DNA from: Nitrosomonas sp.
GTDB taxonomy: Bacteria; Pseudomonadota; Gammaproteobacteria; Burkholderiales; Nitrosomonadaceae
Length of the DNA: 37,841 nt
Assembly (NCBI GenBank): GCA_021774195.1
Contig: JAJFJJ010000105.1
Span: 1 to 37,841 of the forward strand
Reading direction: 5' to 3'
Shown here: positions 10,187 through 18,668 of the stretch, piece by piece
Layout: each line of letters opens with the position of its first letter
Numbering within the stretch: the first letter of the stretch is position 1
Made by a program: the position numbers and the translations under genes
Notes under the pieces: generated by a model
Told to the model about the DNA's origin: nothing
The model's input: the letters and a program-made list of their open reading frames with translations, nothing else
Database searches by the model: none

Positions 10187-10911
10187 TGTTAACTGGCGTT
10201 AAAAAAACACTATCGGCGGTAACTGGCAAAAAAGCATTATTGACGATCTCTTTTTGTACTGTAAGCGATGGGAAAATTAGTGTTGATAATTCCAGAAAAC
10301 CATTTGAGGCCATGATAAACCCTGCGGGTTATGAGCACACCTATCAACTATGCTACTCAAAGAAAAGAGCACTAGGGCAACCGGGAACCGAAACAAAATA
10401 TAGTGCCAGCAAGCCGGAGAAAATAGTCCTGAAAGAACTGATTCTTGATGCAACGGGTGTCGTTCGGTCAGGGCTTCTTGGTATTGACGATCCTATTCCT
10501 GTAAAGGATCAGATTGAATCATTGAAGAAAGTTGTTTATGACTATGTGGGTACTGAACACGAAGCGCCAATCGTGCAACTTAAATGGGGCAGTTTTATAT
10601 TCTATGGTCGGATAGAATCCTTAAAGTTTGATTACACATTATTCAAGCCCAGCGGTGAGCCGCTACGGGCCAAAGTGACGCTAACGTTTATAGAATACCA
10701 AAGTAGTGAGGAAATTTCTAAAGAAGCGGCGCAATCCTCGCCTGATTTAACACATCTTGTAGAGGTCAAAGCTGGAGATACTTTACCTTTGCTATGTTAT
10801 CGAATTTATAGGGATAGCGCTTATTATCCAGAAGTTGCACGAATTAATAATCTGACGCATTTTAGAGACTTGAGACCCGGTATAAAACTGCGGTTCCCTC
10901 CACTGAATTAA
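10186..10911 (+). CDS. LysM-containing tail/baseplate protein (Afp7/Pvc7-like)
   Basis: FEAMINPAGYEHTYQLCYSK N-terminal domain plus C-terminal LysM-like VKAGDTLPLLCYRIYRDSAYYPEVARINNLTHFRDLRPGIKLRFPP. Confidence 0.9.
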   Translation: MLTGVKKTLSAVTGKKALLTISFCTVSDGKISVDNSRKPFEAMINPAGYEHTYQLCYSKKRALGQPGTETKYSASKPEKIVLKELILDATGVVRSGLLGIDDPIPVKDQIESLKKVVYDYVGTEHEAPIVQLKWGSFIFYGRIESLKFDYTLFKPSGEPLRAKVTLTFIEYQSSEEISKEAAQSSPDLTHLVEVKAGDTLPLLCYRIYRDSAYYPEVARINNLTHFRDLRPGIKLRFPPLN

Positions 10912-10925
10912 GTTAAGGTTTTTAT

Positions 10926-12716
10926 ATGGCAGATTCTCCATTAATGGGTAGTACAGGCGTTCTTTCGCTAACCATCCAAAGTAATGGCGCAGCGTTGGCT
11001 GACACAATTCAGATTGTTTCAGTTGAAATTAACTATTGCGTCAATAAAATACCAACAGCCAAGATTGTTATTTTAGATGGAGATATGCCTGAAAATGATT
11101 TTCCGATCAGTAATACAGATGATTTTAAACCGGGGGCTGAAATCACCATTAATGCTGGCTATGACAGCAAGACAGAGACCGTTTTTAAAGGCATTGTCAT
11201 CAGACATGGTATTAAGATCGACGGAGAAAACTATTCTCGCTTAATTGTGCAATGCAAAGACAGTGCTGTAGCGATGACAGTGGGACGAAAGAATGCGAAT
11301 TATATTGATTCAAAAGATAGTGATGTCATCAGCAAACTGATTGGTGCTTATGGCGGTTTGTCACCCGATGTTGATTCGACCACAACAACCAATAAAGAAA
11401 TCGTGCAATATTATTGCTCAGATTGGGATTTTATGTTGGCTAGAGCAGAAGCGAATGGTTTTTTGGTAACGGTCGACGAGAGTAAAGTCAGCGTGAAACC
11501 ACCGCAGGCTGATGGGTCAGCGGTGCTAACGTTAACTTACGGTACTGATTTGATGTCGTTCTATGCTGATTTAGATGCTTATTCGCAGTTTTCTACGGTC
11601 AAAGGTGTGACATGGGATATTAAAAATCAGAAAGCATTGGAAACCGAAGCGACACCGGAGAACCTAACTAGCCAAGGGGATTTGAAAGCAGATGATCTAG
11701 CGAAAGTTATCGCGTTAGATAATTTTAGGTTGCAAACTAATGCGCCGTTGGAAAAAACTGCTTTATCTGATTGGGCAAAAGGGCAACAAGTTAAATCCGG
11801 ATTAGCAAAAATTCGTGGTTATGCCACATTCCAGGGCAGTGCTAAAGTGAAGATTGGTACTTTAATTGAGTTGAAAGGGGTAGGCAATCGCTTTAATGGC
11901 AATGTTTTGGTCACATCGGTTAGGCATCAAATCAATAATGGAGACTGGATTACTGAAGTCGAATTTGGTTTGTCAGAAAAGTGGTTTAGCGAGCAACATC
12001 ATCTCAATGCACCCATGACTGCAGGGTTAACAGCAGGGGTGACTGGCTTGCAGATTGGTGTGGTAAAGAAACTGGATGCTGACCCTGAGGGAGAGTATAA
12101 GGTTCAGGTTTCAGTTCCCGTGCTACAGGCTGAAACCGAAGGTGTTTGGGCACGATTAGCAAATTTCTATGGTTCAGATGGAATCGGTGCCTTCTTTATT
12201 CCTGAGATTGGCGATGAAGTCATACTTGGCTATTTTAATGATGACCCTTCTCATCCGGTCGTGCTGGGAAGTTTGTACAGTAGTAAGAGAAAGCCGCCTT
12301 ATGAGTTAACCGCTGATAACTTTACGAAGGCCATTGTGACACGTAGCGAGCTTAAACTGGAATTTGATGATGACAAGAAAATTATTACCGTGATTACACC
12401 AAGTAACAATCAGATTGTGATTAGTGATGACGGGAAATCTATTTTATTGCAGGATGAAAATTCGAATAAAATTGAGATGAACACTAGCGGGATTGTGATG
12501 GACAGTCCAAAAGATATTAAGATCAGTGCAAAAGGTAAAGTGACCATTGATGCTGTTGGAAATATTGAGCTGACAGCTCAAGCAGACATCAAGAATCAGG
12601 GACTAAATATTAATAATACAGCCAATGTGGGCTTTGTCGCTAAGGGTAACGCAAGTGCTGAATTGTCAGCGAGTGGGAAAACTACAGTAAAAGGCAGTAT
12701 TGTAATGATTAATTAA
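10926..12716 (+). CDS. VgrG-like spike/hub protein (Afp8/Pvc8-like)
   Basis: 596 aa. Gp27-like hub then OB fold (YKVQVSVPVLQAETEGVWARLANFYGSDGIGAFFIPEIGDEVILGYFNDDPSHPVVLGSLYS) and beta-rich C-terminal spike. Confidence 0.94.
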   Translation: MADSPLMGSTGVLSLTIQSNGAALADTIQIVSVEINYCVNKIPTAKIVILDGDMPENDFPISNTDDFKPGAEITINAGYDSKTETVFKGIVIRHGIKIDGENYSRLIVQCKDSAVAMTVGRKNANYIDSKDSDVISKLIGAYGGLSPDVDSTTTTNKEIVQYYCSDWDFMLARAEANGFLVTVDESKVSVKPPQADGSAVLTLTYGTDLMSFYADLDAYSQFSTVKGVTWDIKNQKALETEATPENLTSQGDLKADDLAKVIALDNFRLQTNAPLEKTALSDWAKGQQVKSGLAKIRGYATFQGSAKVKIGTLIELKGVGNRFNGNVLVTSVRHQINNGDWITEVEFGLSEKWFSEQHHLNAPMTAGLTAGVTGLQIGVVKKLDADPEGEYKVQVSVPVLQAETEGVWARLANFYGSDGIGAFFIPEIGDEVILGYFNDDPSHPVVLGSLYSSKRKPPYELTADNFTKAIVTRSELKLEFDDDKKIITVITPSNNQIVISDDGKSILLQDENSNKIEMNTSGIVMDSPKDIKISAKGKVTIDAVGNIELTAQADIKNQGLNINNTANVGFVAKGNASAELSASGKTTVKGSIVMIN

Positions 12717-12718
12717 TC

Positions 12719-12860
12719 GTAACTATTCAGTTCACCCCTGGAATTCACCATTTCTGCGTTACAAAATAATCATTTACACGTGTAAATTCACATTTTTCGC
12801 TTTGACCTGATGAATTCGAGGGGCAATCAGAATGGTTACCGCAATACACTGACTAGTTAC
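12719..12860. mobile_element. MITE-like palindromic element, 142 bp, between spike and PAAR genes
   Basis: Ends GTAACTATTC...GACTAGTTAC (9/10 inverted match), flush 8-bp direct repeats AATTAATC at 12711-12718 and 12861-12868, internal 16-bp perfect palindrome at 12772-12787. Confidence 0.55.
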
Positions 12861-12898
12861 AATTAATCACTACTTTTTTTCGTTATAAAGGAGTTGTT

Positions 12899-13198
12899 AT
12901 GCCGCCAGCAGCTAGATTCACCGATATGCATACTTGCCCGATGCAAACCCCGGCAGTGGTTCCCATTCCACATGTTGGCGGACCGATCAGTGGGCCATGT
13001 GTACAGAATGTATTAATCGGTTCATTACCGGCTGCTGTAGTTGGTGATATGTGTGTATGCGTCGGGCCGCCAGATAGTATTGTGAAAGGTTCGGCTACCG
13101 TGATGATCAACAACCGAGCGGCGGCTAGATTAGGAGATTCAACAGCGCATGGTGGCAGTATTGTGGTTGGTTTGATTACCGTTTTAATCGGTGGCTAA
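12899..13198 (+). CDS. PAAR-domain spike tip protein
   Basis: MPPAARFTDMHTCPMQTPAVVPIPHVGGPISGPCVQNVLIGSLPAAVVGDMCVCVGPPDSIVKGSATVMINNRAAARLGDSTAHGGSIVVG. Confidence 0.95.
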   Translation: MPPAARFTDMHTCPMQTPAVVPIPHVGGPISGPCVQNVLIGSLPAAVVGDMCVCVGPPDSIVKGSATVMINNRAAARLGDSTAHGGSIVVGLITVLIGG

Positions 13199-13216
13199 CA
13201 GTGAACGGATAACAAT

Positions 13217-13639
13217 ATGAGTGTCGATAAATCTTTTCTTGGTACTGGTTGGAGTTTCCCGCCTGAGTTTAGTTTACGTGGAGGAGTCAAGTGTGTTTCG
13301 GCAGAAGAAGATATTCATGAAAGTCTAAAAATCCTATTAGGTACTAATCCAGGTGAACGAGTGATGCAACCAACTTATGGATGTGGACTTAAATCACAAG
13401 TTTTTGAGGAAATTAATGAGACTTCGGTGGCTGTAATCATTGATATCATCAAGCGTGCAATTTTATTCTTTGAACCAAGAATTACTGTTGAGCAGGTTAT
13501 AGTCGATTCTGAGAATCAAGATGACTTGTTAAATGGACTGGTCAAGATTGAGGTTATTTATGTTATTCGGGCAACAAATAATCGCTACAATATCGTTTAT
13601 CCGTTTTATTTTACCGAGGGTACTAATGTTGAGCGTTAG
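13217..13639 (+). CDS. GPW/gp25 baseplate protein (Afp9/Pvc9-like)
   Basis: GTGWSFPPEF..EDIHESLKILLGTNPGERVMQPTYGCGLKSQVFEE. Confidence 0.95.
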   Translation: MSVDKSFLGTGWSFPPEFSLRGGVKCVSAEEDIHESLKILLGTNPGERVMQPTYGCGLKSQVFEEINETSVAVIIDIIKRAILFFEPRITVEQVIVDSENQDDLLNGLVKIEVIYVIRATNNRYNIVYPFYFTEGTNVER

Positions 13640-13657
13640 TGCGATTCGGATGAAATA

Positions 13658-16600
13658 ATGAAATATAACGCACACATTCTACTTCCATCGCATTTCCACA
13701 TTCGTGATGGTAAAAGCCAAGCAAAAAGGGCTTTGCCGGCACTAGAAAAAGATTACTTTAATGTCGCTGATCTGCGGTTCCACGCCTTACTGGCGAAGGT
13801 TGTTGACTATACCGAGTTGATGACGTTCTACGACCATCAGAATCGGCCGAATGGGAATTGGAAGCCTTTTTTTTCATTGGATGAAACGGTCGTGATGGCT
13901 TCTATTTTGGCGACAGATCCAGACAAGCTTGTGGCACTCTTGAATCAAACACACGATTTGTCGGATTCTGACGAGGAATTAATTGTTACCCTGAATGAGG
14001 AATTGCCAGAAAATATTCGTCACCTGACAATCTCGGCATGTATGGTACTGAGAATGTTAGATGACTGGTTTGTCCGATTAGCAAGCGCCCGAAGTGAGGC
14101 TGGCGTTCAATTGCATAAACTAACCGAAAGTGTTCTGGTTGGTCTGAAAAAAGATTTGAACTGGTTTTTACACGACTTAAAATCGTTTGTACCCGTATTT
14201 TCAGTTGAGGAGATTGTTTCTCAGGATTTGGCGGATCAGATTCTTGCTGTACAAGATGATCATCTGGCCCCGCAAAATGAATCTGTTACAGAAGCGTTGG
14301 ATGAAGTGGCTGTACGGTCTTTTTCTTATGCCTTAATCAAGGCGGTCGAAATGATTCAAGAAAGTGCGGCTGAGTTATTACCGATTTCTCTAACGAATAA
14401 GCAGCATGATCCAGCGGTTGGGTTGTTGATCGCTTTCTTGCAATTGTTTCATAAAGTTCATCATAAAATCAATAAGTTCACGTTGAACTATATTGATTTT
14501 TATTATGATCAAGTGTTAAAGACTCAACCCCGTCAGTATGAGCCTGATTCAGCCTATCTAACAGTGAATTGTGGTAATAACGTTCATGAACTTTTGTTGC
14601 CAAAGGGCACAGAGTTCTTGGCGGGTAAAGATGAAAATAAGCAAGATATTATTTTTACTGCCACCGAAGCGGTTCAAATCAATCAAGCTGCTGTCAGGGC
14701 AGTTCATACACTGTTTTTTAACCGTGATATTCTAAGTTCGCCAGAAAGTCAGATACAGGAAAGGGTCGTTTTGTCTGCGAAGCCAGATCAACAACCAAAG
14801 CAATTGGTAACAGGATGTTGGCAGAATGAAATCCCGGCTTTTACAAATTCTGAGTTGGCTGACTCTGATTTGATGCGTTTGGGTAAAGTGAAATCTTTTC
14901 CATTGTTTGGTGCACCCAGAACCGTAGAAGAGCCGATGTTAACTAAACATGCGCGCATTGGTTTCGCTTTGGCAAGTAAGGTGTTGTTTCTGCAAGAAGG
15001 TCAACGGACGGTCAGAATTATTTTTAAATATAATGATGATCAATTAGAAGGCGATAAAAACAAGCGAACATTGCATGAATGGATTAAAGAAATTGCCTTT
15101 CATTTAAAAGATGCTAAAGATGACAAAACGGTTACACAAACGGATGAACAAGTTGCATTTTTAAAAGTATTTAGAGATGCTTTCAAGATAAGCGTGTCTA
15201 CGGCTCAGGGTTGGTTGGAAATATCGGAGTATTTGCCTTCTTATAAAGCTTTTGATGATCGACTGGAGAAAAATAGTCTGTCGATTACTTTTTCTTTGTC
15301 AGCTGATGTGCCGCCAATTTGCGCCTATGACGAGGTGATTCATGGTGAAGGCTATTCAACTCGCTTGCCGGTTATCAAGTTTATCATTAACCCTAAAGGT
15401 TATCTCTATTCCTATGGCGTTTTAAGAAAACTAGAATTGCTTTGGGTGCGTATTGATGTAGATGTGGAAGGTTGTCGCGCGCTTCAGTTGTATAACAATA
15501 TCGGTCAACTGTCGCCACAAGCGCCTTTTACGCCATTTGGCCCCATGCCGGAAATCGGTTCTTATTTAATTGTGGGTTGCGCGGAAGTGGCTGGAAAACA
15601 ATTAACGAGTTTTAATTTGGACGTAAAATGGGGCGGCTTACCCTCAGAGATTGGTGGGTTACGAGCACACTATCAAGGCTATGGTAAAGCTATTGATAAT
15701 TCCGATTATCAGGTGAGCACCTCAGTTCTGGTCAATGGCAAATGGCTGCCGGAGAATTCGAATGTATCCTTAACAACAAATCTGTTTCAATTGAAGTCAG
15801 ATTTAGATGTTGGCGAGCAGATTAGTGAGACGAGAAATTTATCATGTGATCCAGTAATGATTTATTGGACGCCACTGGATTATCGAACGCAGGAAATGGA
15901 ATATGCGTATACGCCATCATCTAATAAGGGGTTCTTTAAGTTTACCTTGTCGGCACCCGTCGGCGCATTTGGCCATAAGGACTATCCGAATATTTTGGCT
16001 GAAGTGCTAACTCATAATGCCCGCCAGAAAATTCAGAGAATGACCAAACAGATACCAAATGCGCCGTATACGCCGACAATCGATTCTATTTCTGCTAATT
16101 ACCAAGCCTTTGTGAATATTACGCCGAATAATGAAGAAGTGAATTGTCTACCATTAATGCAAGAGAAGCTGATCCATTTGCATCCTTTTGGATGGAAAGA
16201 TTCTGGCCTAGATGCAGACCTCCATTTTTATTTACTACCGCAATATTCTGATGCTGGTAATTTGCTGATTGGTTTGGAAGGTGTGGCAAAAGAGAAAAGT
16301 ATTACTTTGTATTTCAATCTGCGTGAGAACTCACTGCCAGCTGCACACAATCATCAGGAAAAATTGGAATGGTTCTATTTAGTCGCTGATCAATGGGTCG
16401 CCTTAGGCCAAAAAGAAGTTGTTTCTGATTCTACTCATGGCTTCATGACCTCCGGTATTGTGACATTAAATGTACCGCATGATATTACTGCAGAGAACAT
16501 GATAATGCCAGGTGAATTATTTTGGTTTAGGGTGGCTGCTAATCATGATTTGGAAAAATTCTGCAGTGTCATATCAATCCATGCACAGGCACTTAAGGTG

Positions 16601-17542
16601 GTTCGGTATGTGGATGAGCAAACGGTTTTAGGTCACTTAAAAAAATTACCTGCGGGTAACATTTTTCAAACAAAATCTACGGTTCCAGGCTTAGAGGTTA
16701 TCCAGCAAGTACGGCCATCATTCGGTGGACGATCTCAAGAGGATCGTGCCTATTTGCGGATAAGGGTTAGTGAAAGATTAAGGCACAAGAAACGTGCTTT
16801 ACTGCCGGAAGATTATGAATTACTGATTCTTGAACAATTTCCTCAGATCTACAAAGTAAAGTGCTTCCCCAATGTTAGACCGGATACTGTTTTAGAGAAG
16901 CGTATTTGTCCTGGACAGTTGCTTATTGTGGCATTGCCTTATTTGACGAAAGAAACAAAAGATATACATAGGCCATTGTTAAGTGGGAATATTGTCAACG
17001 AAATAAAAGAATTTGTTACCCGGTTAGCACCGCCATTTGTGTCGATACATATTGCTAACCCAGTTTATGAAGTGGTGCAGGTGCGCTGTACCGTAAAATT
17101 TAAAAGTACAATTCATAGTGGCAGGTATGTTAATCAATTAAATCAAGCAATTTCTGAGTACTTGTCGCCGTGGAATGATACGATTGGTTATACAGAGCAC
17201 TTTGGGTGGGCAATTAGCGGTCATGACATTGAATCCTTTATTCACCAGTTGTCGTATATTGACCGAGTAACCAATTTTTCTATCTTAAGAATCGCGCCGG
17301 AACAAAATGATACCTTTGACTTATATGACAGTGCTGCGTATTTGAATCATTACACTGTGTTGAAAGAGATTTTTCCAAAATACCCTTGGAGTGTCATGTC
17401 GCCGATAAAGCAACATTTTATAGAGGTTGACGACCGCTTTGATTTGATTAAACCAGAGATAACCGGTGTTGGTGAACTAGAAATAGGCAGCACTTTTATA
17501 GTGACCGAAGAGAAATGGCGAGAAAAAATAGAAAGACACTAG
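13658..17542 (+). CDS. Large baseplate J-like protein (Afp11/Pvc11-like)
   Basis: 1294 aa in the canonical position after gp25, with C-terminal baseplate-J-like block RVSERLRHKKRALLPEDYELLILEQFPQIYKVKCFPN. Confidence 0.85.
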   Translation: MKYNAHILLPSHFHIRDGKSQAKRALPALEKDYFNVADLRFHALLAKVVDYTELMTFYDHQNRPNGNWKPFFSLDETVVMASILATDPDKLVALLNQTHDLSDSDEELIVTLNEELPENIRHLTISACMVLRMLDDWFVRLASARSEAGVQLHKLTESVLVGLKKDLNWFLHDLKSFVPVFSVEEIVSQDLADQILAVQDDHLAPQNESVTEALDEVAVRSFSYALIKAVEMIQESAAELLPISLTNKQHDPAVGLLIAFLQLFHKVHHKINKFTLNYIDFYYDQVLKTQPRQYEPDSAYLTVNCGNNVHELLLPKGTEFLAGKDENKQDIIFTATEAVQINQAAVRAVHTLFFNRDILSSPESQIQERVVLSAKPDQQPKQLVTGCWQNEIPAFTNSELADSDLMRLGKVKSFPLFGAPRTVEEPMLTKHARIGFALASKVLFLQEGQRTVRIIFKYNDDQLEGDKNKRTLHEWIKEIAFHLKDAKDDKTVTQTDEQVAFLKVFRDAFKISVSTAQGWLEISEYLPSYKAFDDRLEKNSLSITFSLSADVPPICAYDEVIHGEGYSTRLPVIKFIINPKGYLYSYGVLRKLELLWVRIDVDVEGCRALQLYNNIGQLSPQAPFTPFGPMPEIGSYLIVGCAEVAGKQLTSFNLDVKWGGLPSEIGGLRAHYQGYGKAIDNSDYQVSTSVLVNGKWLPENSNVSLTTNLFQLKSDLDVGEQISETRNLSCDPVMIYWTPLDYRTQEMEYAYTPSSNKGFFKFTLSAPVGAFGHKDYPNILAEVLTHNARQKIQRMTKQIPNAPYTPTIDSISANYQAFVNITPNNEEVNCLPLMQEKLIHLHPFGWKDSGLDADLHFYLLPQYSDAGNLLIGLEGVAKEKSITLYFNLRENSLPAAHNHQEKLEWFYLVADQWVALGQKEVVSDSTHGFMTSGIVTLNVPHDITAENMIMPGELFWFRVAANHDLEKFCSVISIHAQALKVVRYVDEQTVLGHLKKLPAGNIFQTKSTVPGLEVIQQVRPSFGGRSQEDRAYLRIRVSERLRHKKRALLPEDYELLILEQFPQIYKVKCFPNVRPDTVLEKRICPGQLLIVALPYLTKETKDIHRPLLSGNIVNEIKEFVTRLAPPFVSIHIANPVYEVVQVRCTVKFKSTIHSGRYVNQLNQAISEYLSPWNDTIGYTEHFGWAISGHDIESFIHQLSYIDRVTNFSILRIAPEQNDTFDLYDSAAYLNHYTVLKEIFPKYPWSVMSPIKQHFIEVDDRFDLIKPEITGVGELEIGSTFIVTEEKWREKIERH

Positions 17543-18348
17543 AAGCCAAGTTCAAGAATGGCAAAATGCCATCTGAAGTTGCATTTGCAGATTTGATCGA
17601 TTCAACTTTGAATTTGATTGATGATGGTTTTGAAAAAACGATTGAAGATGGCTTGAAAATTGCTCAATTGGGGGATGGTAAGCTGATAAGTTTCTATCAA
17701 AATATGGCGACATTAAGTGCGATGTGGTTTGTCGGTTTGGATAAAGCGACGACAAATTTAAGGATTGGCAATAAGTTAAATCCCCATGTTTTGACGCTGA
17801 AAAGCATTGATGCTGATGATCAAAATAATAACTTATATTACGCTCCAAAAATGGGGGTTGGGATTAATAAAGAGAACCCCCAATTTGAGTTGGATGTTGC
17901 AGGAACCATTGCCTCTTATGCACGAGTTGGCCGACTTGGTGAGTTTGCCGTACAGGCTGATGGGAATTGGTACGACATTACCGAAATATTGACGGGTTGT
18001 CAGGCTTTTGAAGTTGTTGCCGGTGTCGGTGGCCGTGATTCGGATGGTAAATTCGCTTTAATGCACGCCTTCGCATTAAGTGCCTATAACGATAAGGCCA
18101 AGAATCATATTTCCTATCACCAGGCGCACTATGGCTCAAAATGTAATCGGTTAGAACTGCGTTGGAAAGCAGGACCAAATGAGGAAAACTTTGAATTTAC
18201 CTTGCAGCTTAGAGCGGAATCTTCATATGGTGAGGATGTTTGGATTAAGTACCATATCACCCGACTATGGCATGACACGGCGATGCTTGAGAGTGAGGTG
18301 GAGCCGTCCATTATGTCTTTGTCACAGTTAAATACCAAGAAAAAATAG
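17515..18348 (+). CDS. Putative eCIS tail-fibre/adhesin-like protein
   Basis: 277 aa. MGVGINKENPQFELDVAGTIASYARVG is a fibre/adhesin-like repeat, followed by a globular C-terminal domain; overlaps the upstream gene by 28 bp. Confidence 0.55.
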   Translation: MARKNRKTLEAKFKNGKMPSEVAFADLIDSTLNLIDDGFEKTIEDGLKIAQLGDGKLISFYQNMATLSAMWFVGLDKATTNLRIGNKLNPHVLTLKSIDADDQNNNLYYAPKMGVGINKENPQFELDVAGTIASYARVGRLGEFAVQADGNWYDITEILTGCQAFEVVAGVGGRDSDGKFALMHAFALSAYNDKAKNHISYHQAHYGSKCNRLELRWKAGPNEENFEFTLQLRAESSYGEDVWIKYHITRLWHDTAMLESEVEPSIMSLSQLNTKKK

Positions 18349-18350
18349 CC

Positions 18351-18668
18351 ATGCCTGAGCGTACATTTTTAATTTATTTGACGCTTGAAGAAGGAAATTT
18401 ATTATTAGAGGCGTTGGCTGAATTACCATTTAAATTAGTTTTTGAGCTCATTGGTGAATTGAATCAGCAAGCGAATACCCTTTTCTCTGGACATGAGGAT
18501 TTTCATGAGAAGCAACGATTTTCATTTTCAGGTCAAGAGGTTAATCTGGCAATAAAAGCATTAGGCGTTCTGCCTTATAATCGTGTGCATTTGCTGCTGT
18601 CTAATCTGAATCAACAGATTAGTGACCAGTGCATCAGTGACGAAACCAAAGCAGATGTCGAAGTCTGA
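18351..18668 (+). CDS. Small eCIS-associated protein with internal duplication
   Basis: 105 aa. Two related halves: LTLEEGNLLLEALAELPFKLVFELIGELNQQ and FSGQEVNLAIKALGVLPYNRVHLLLSNLNQQ. Confidence 0.7.
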   Translation: MPERTFLIYLTLEEGNLLLEALAELPFKLVFELIGELNQQANTLFSGHEDFHEKQRFSFSGQEVNLAIKALGVLPYNRVHLLLSNLNQQISDQCISDETKADVEV

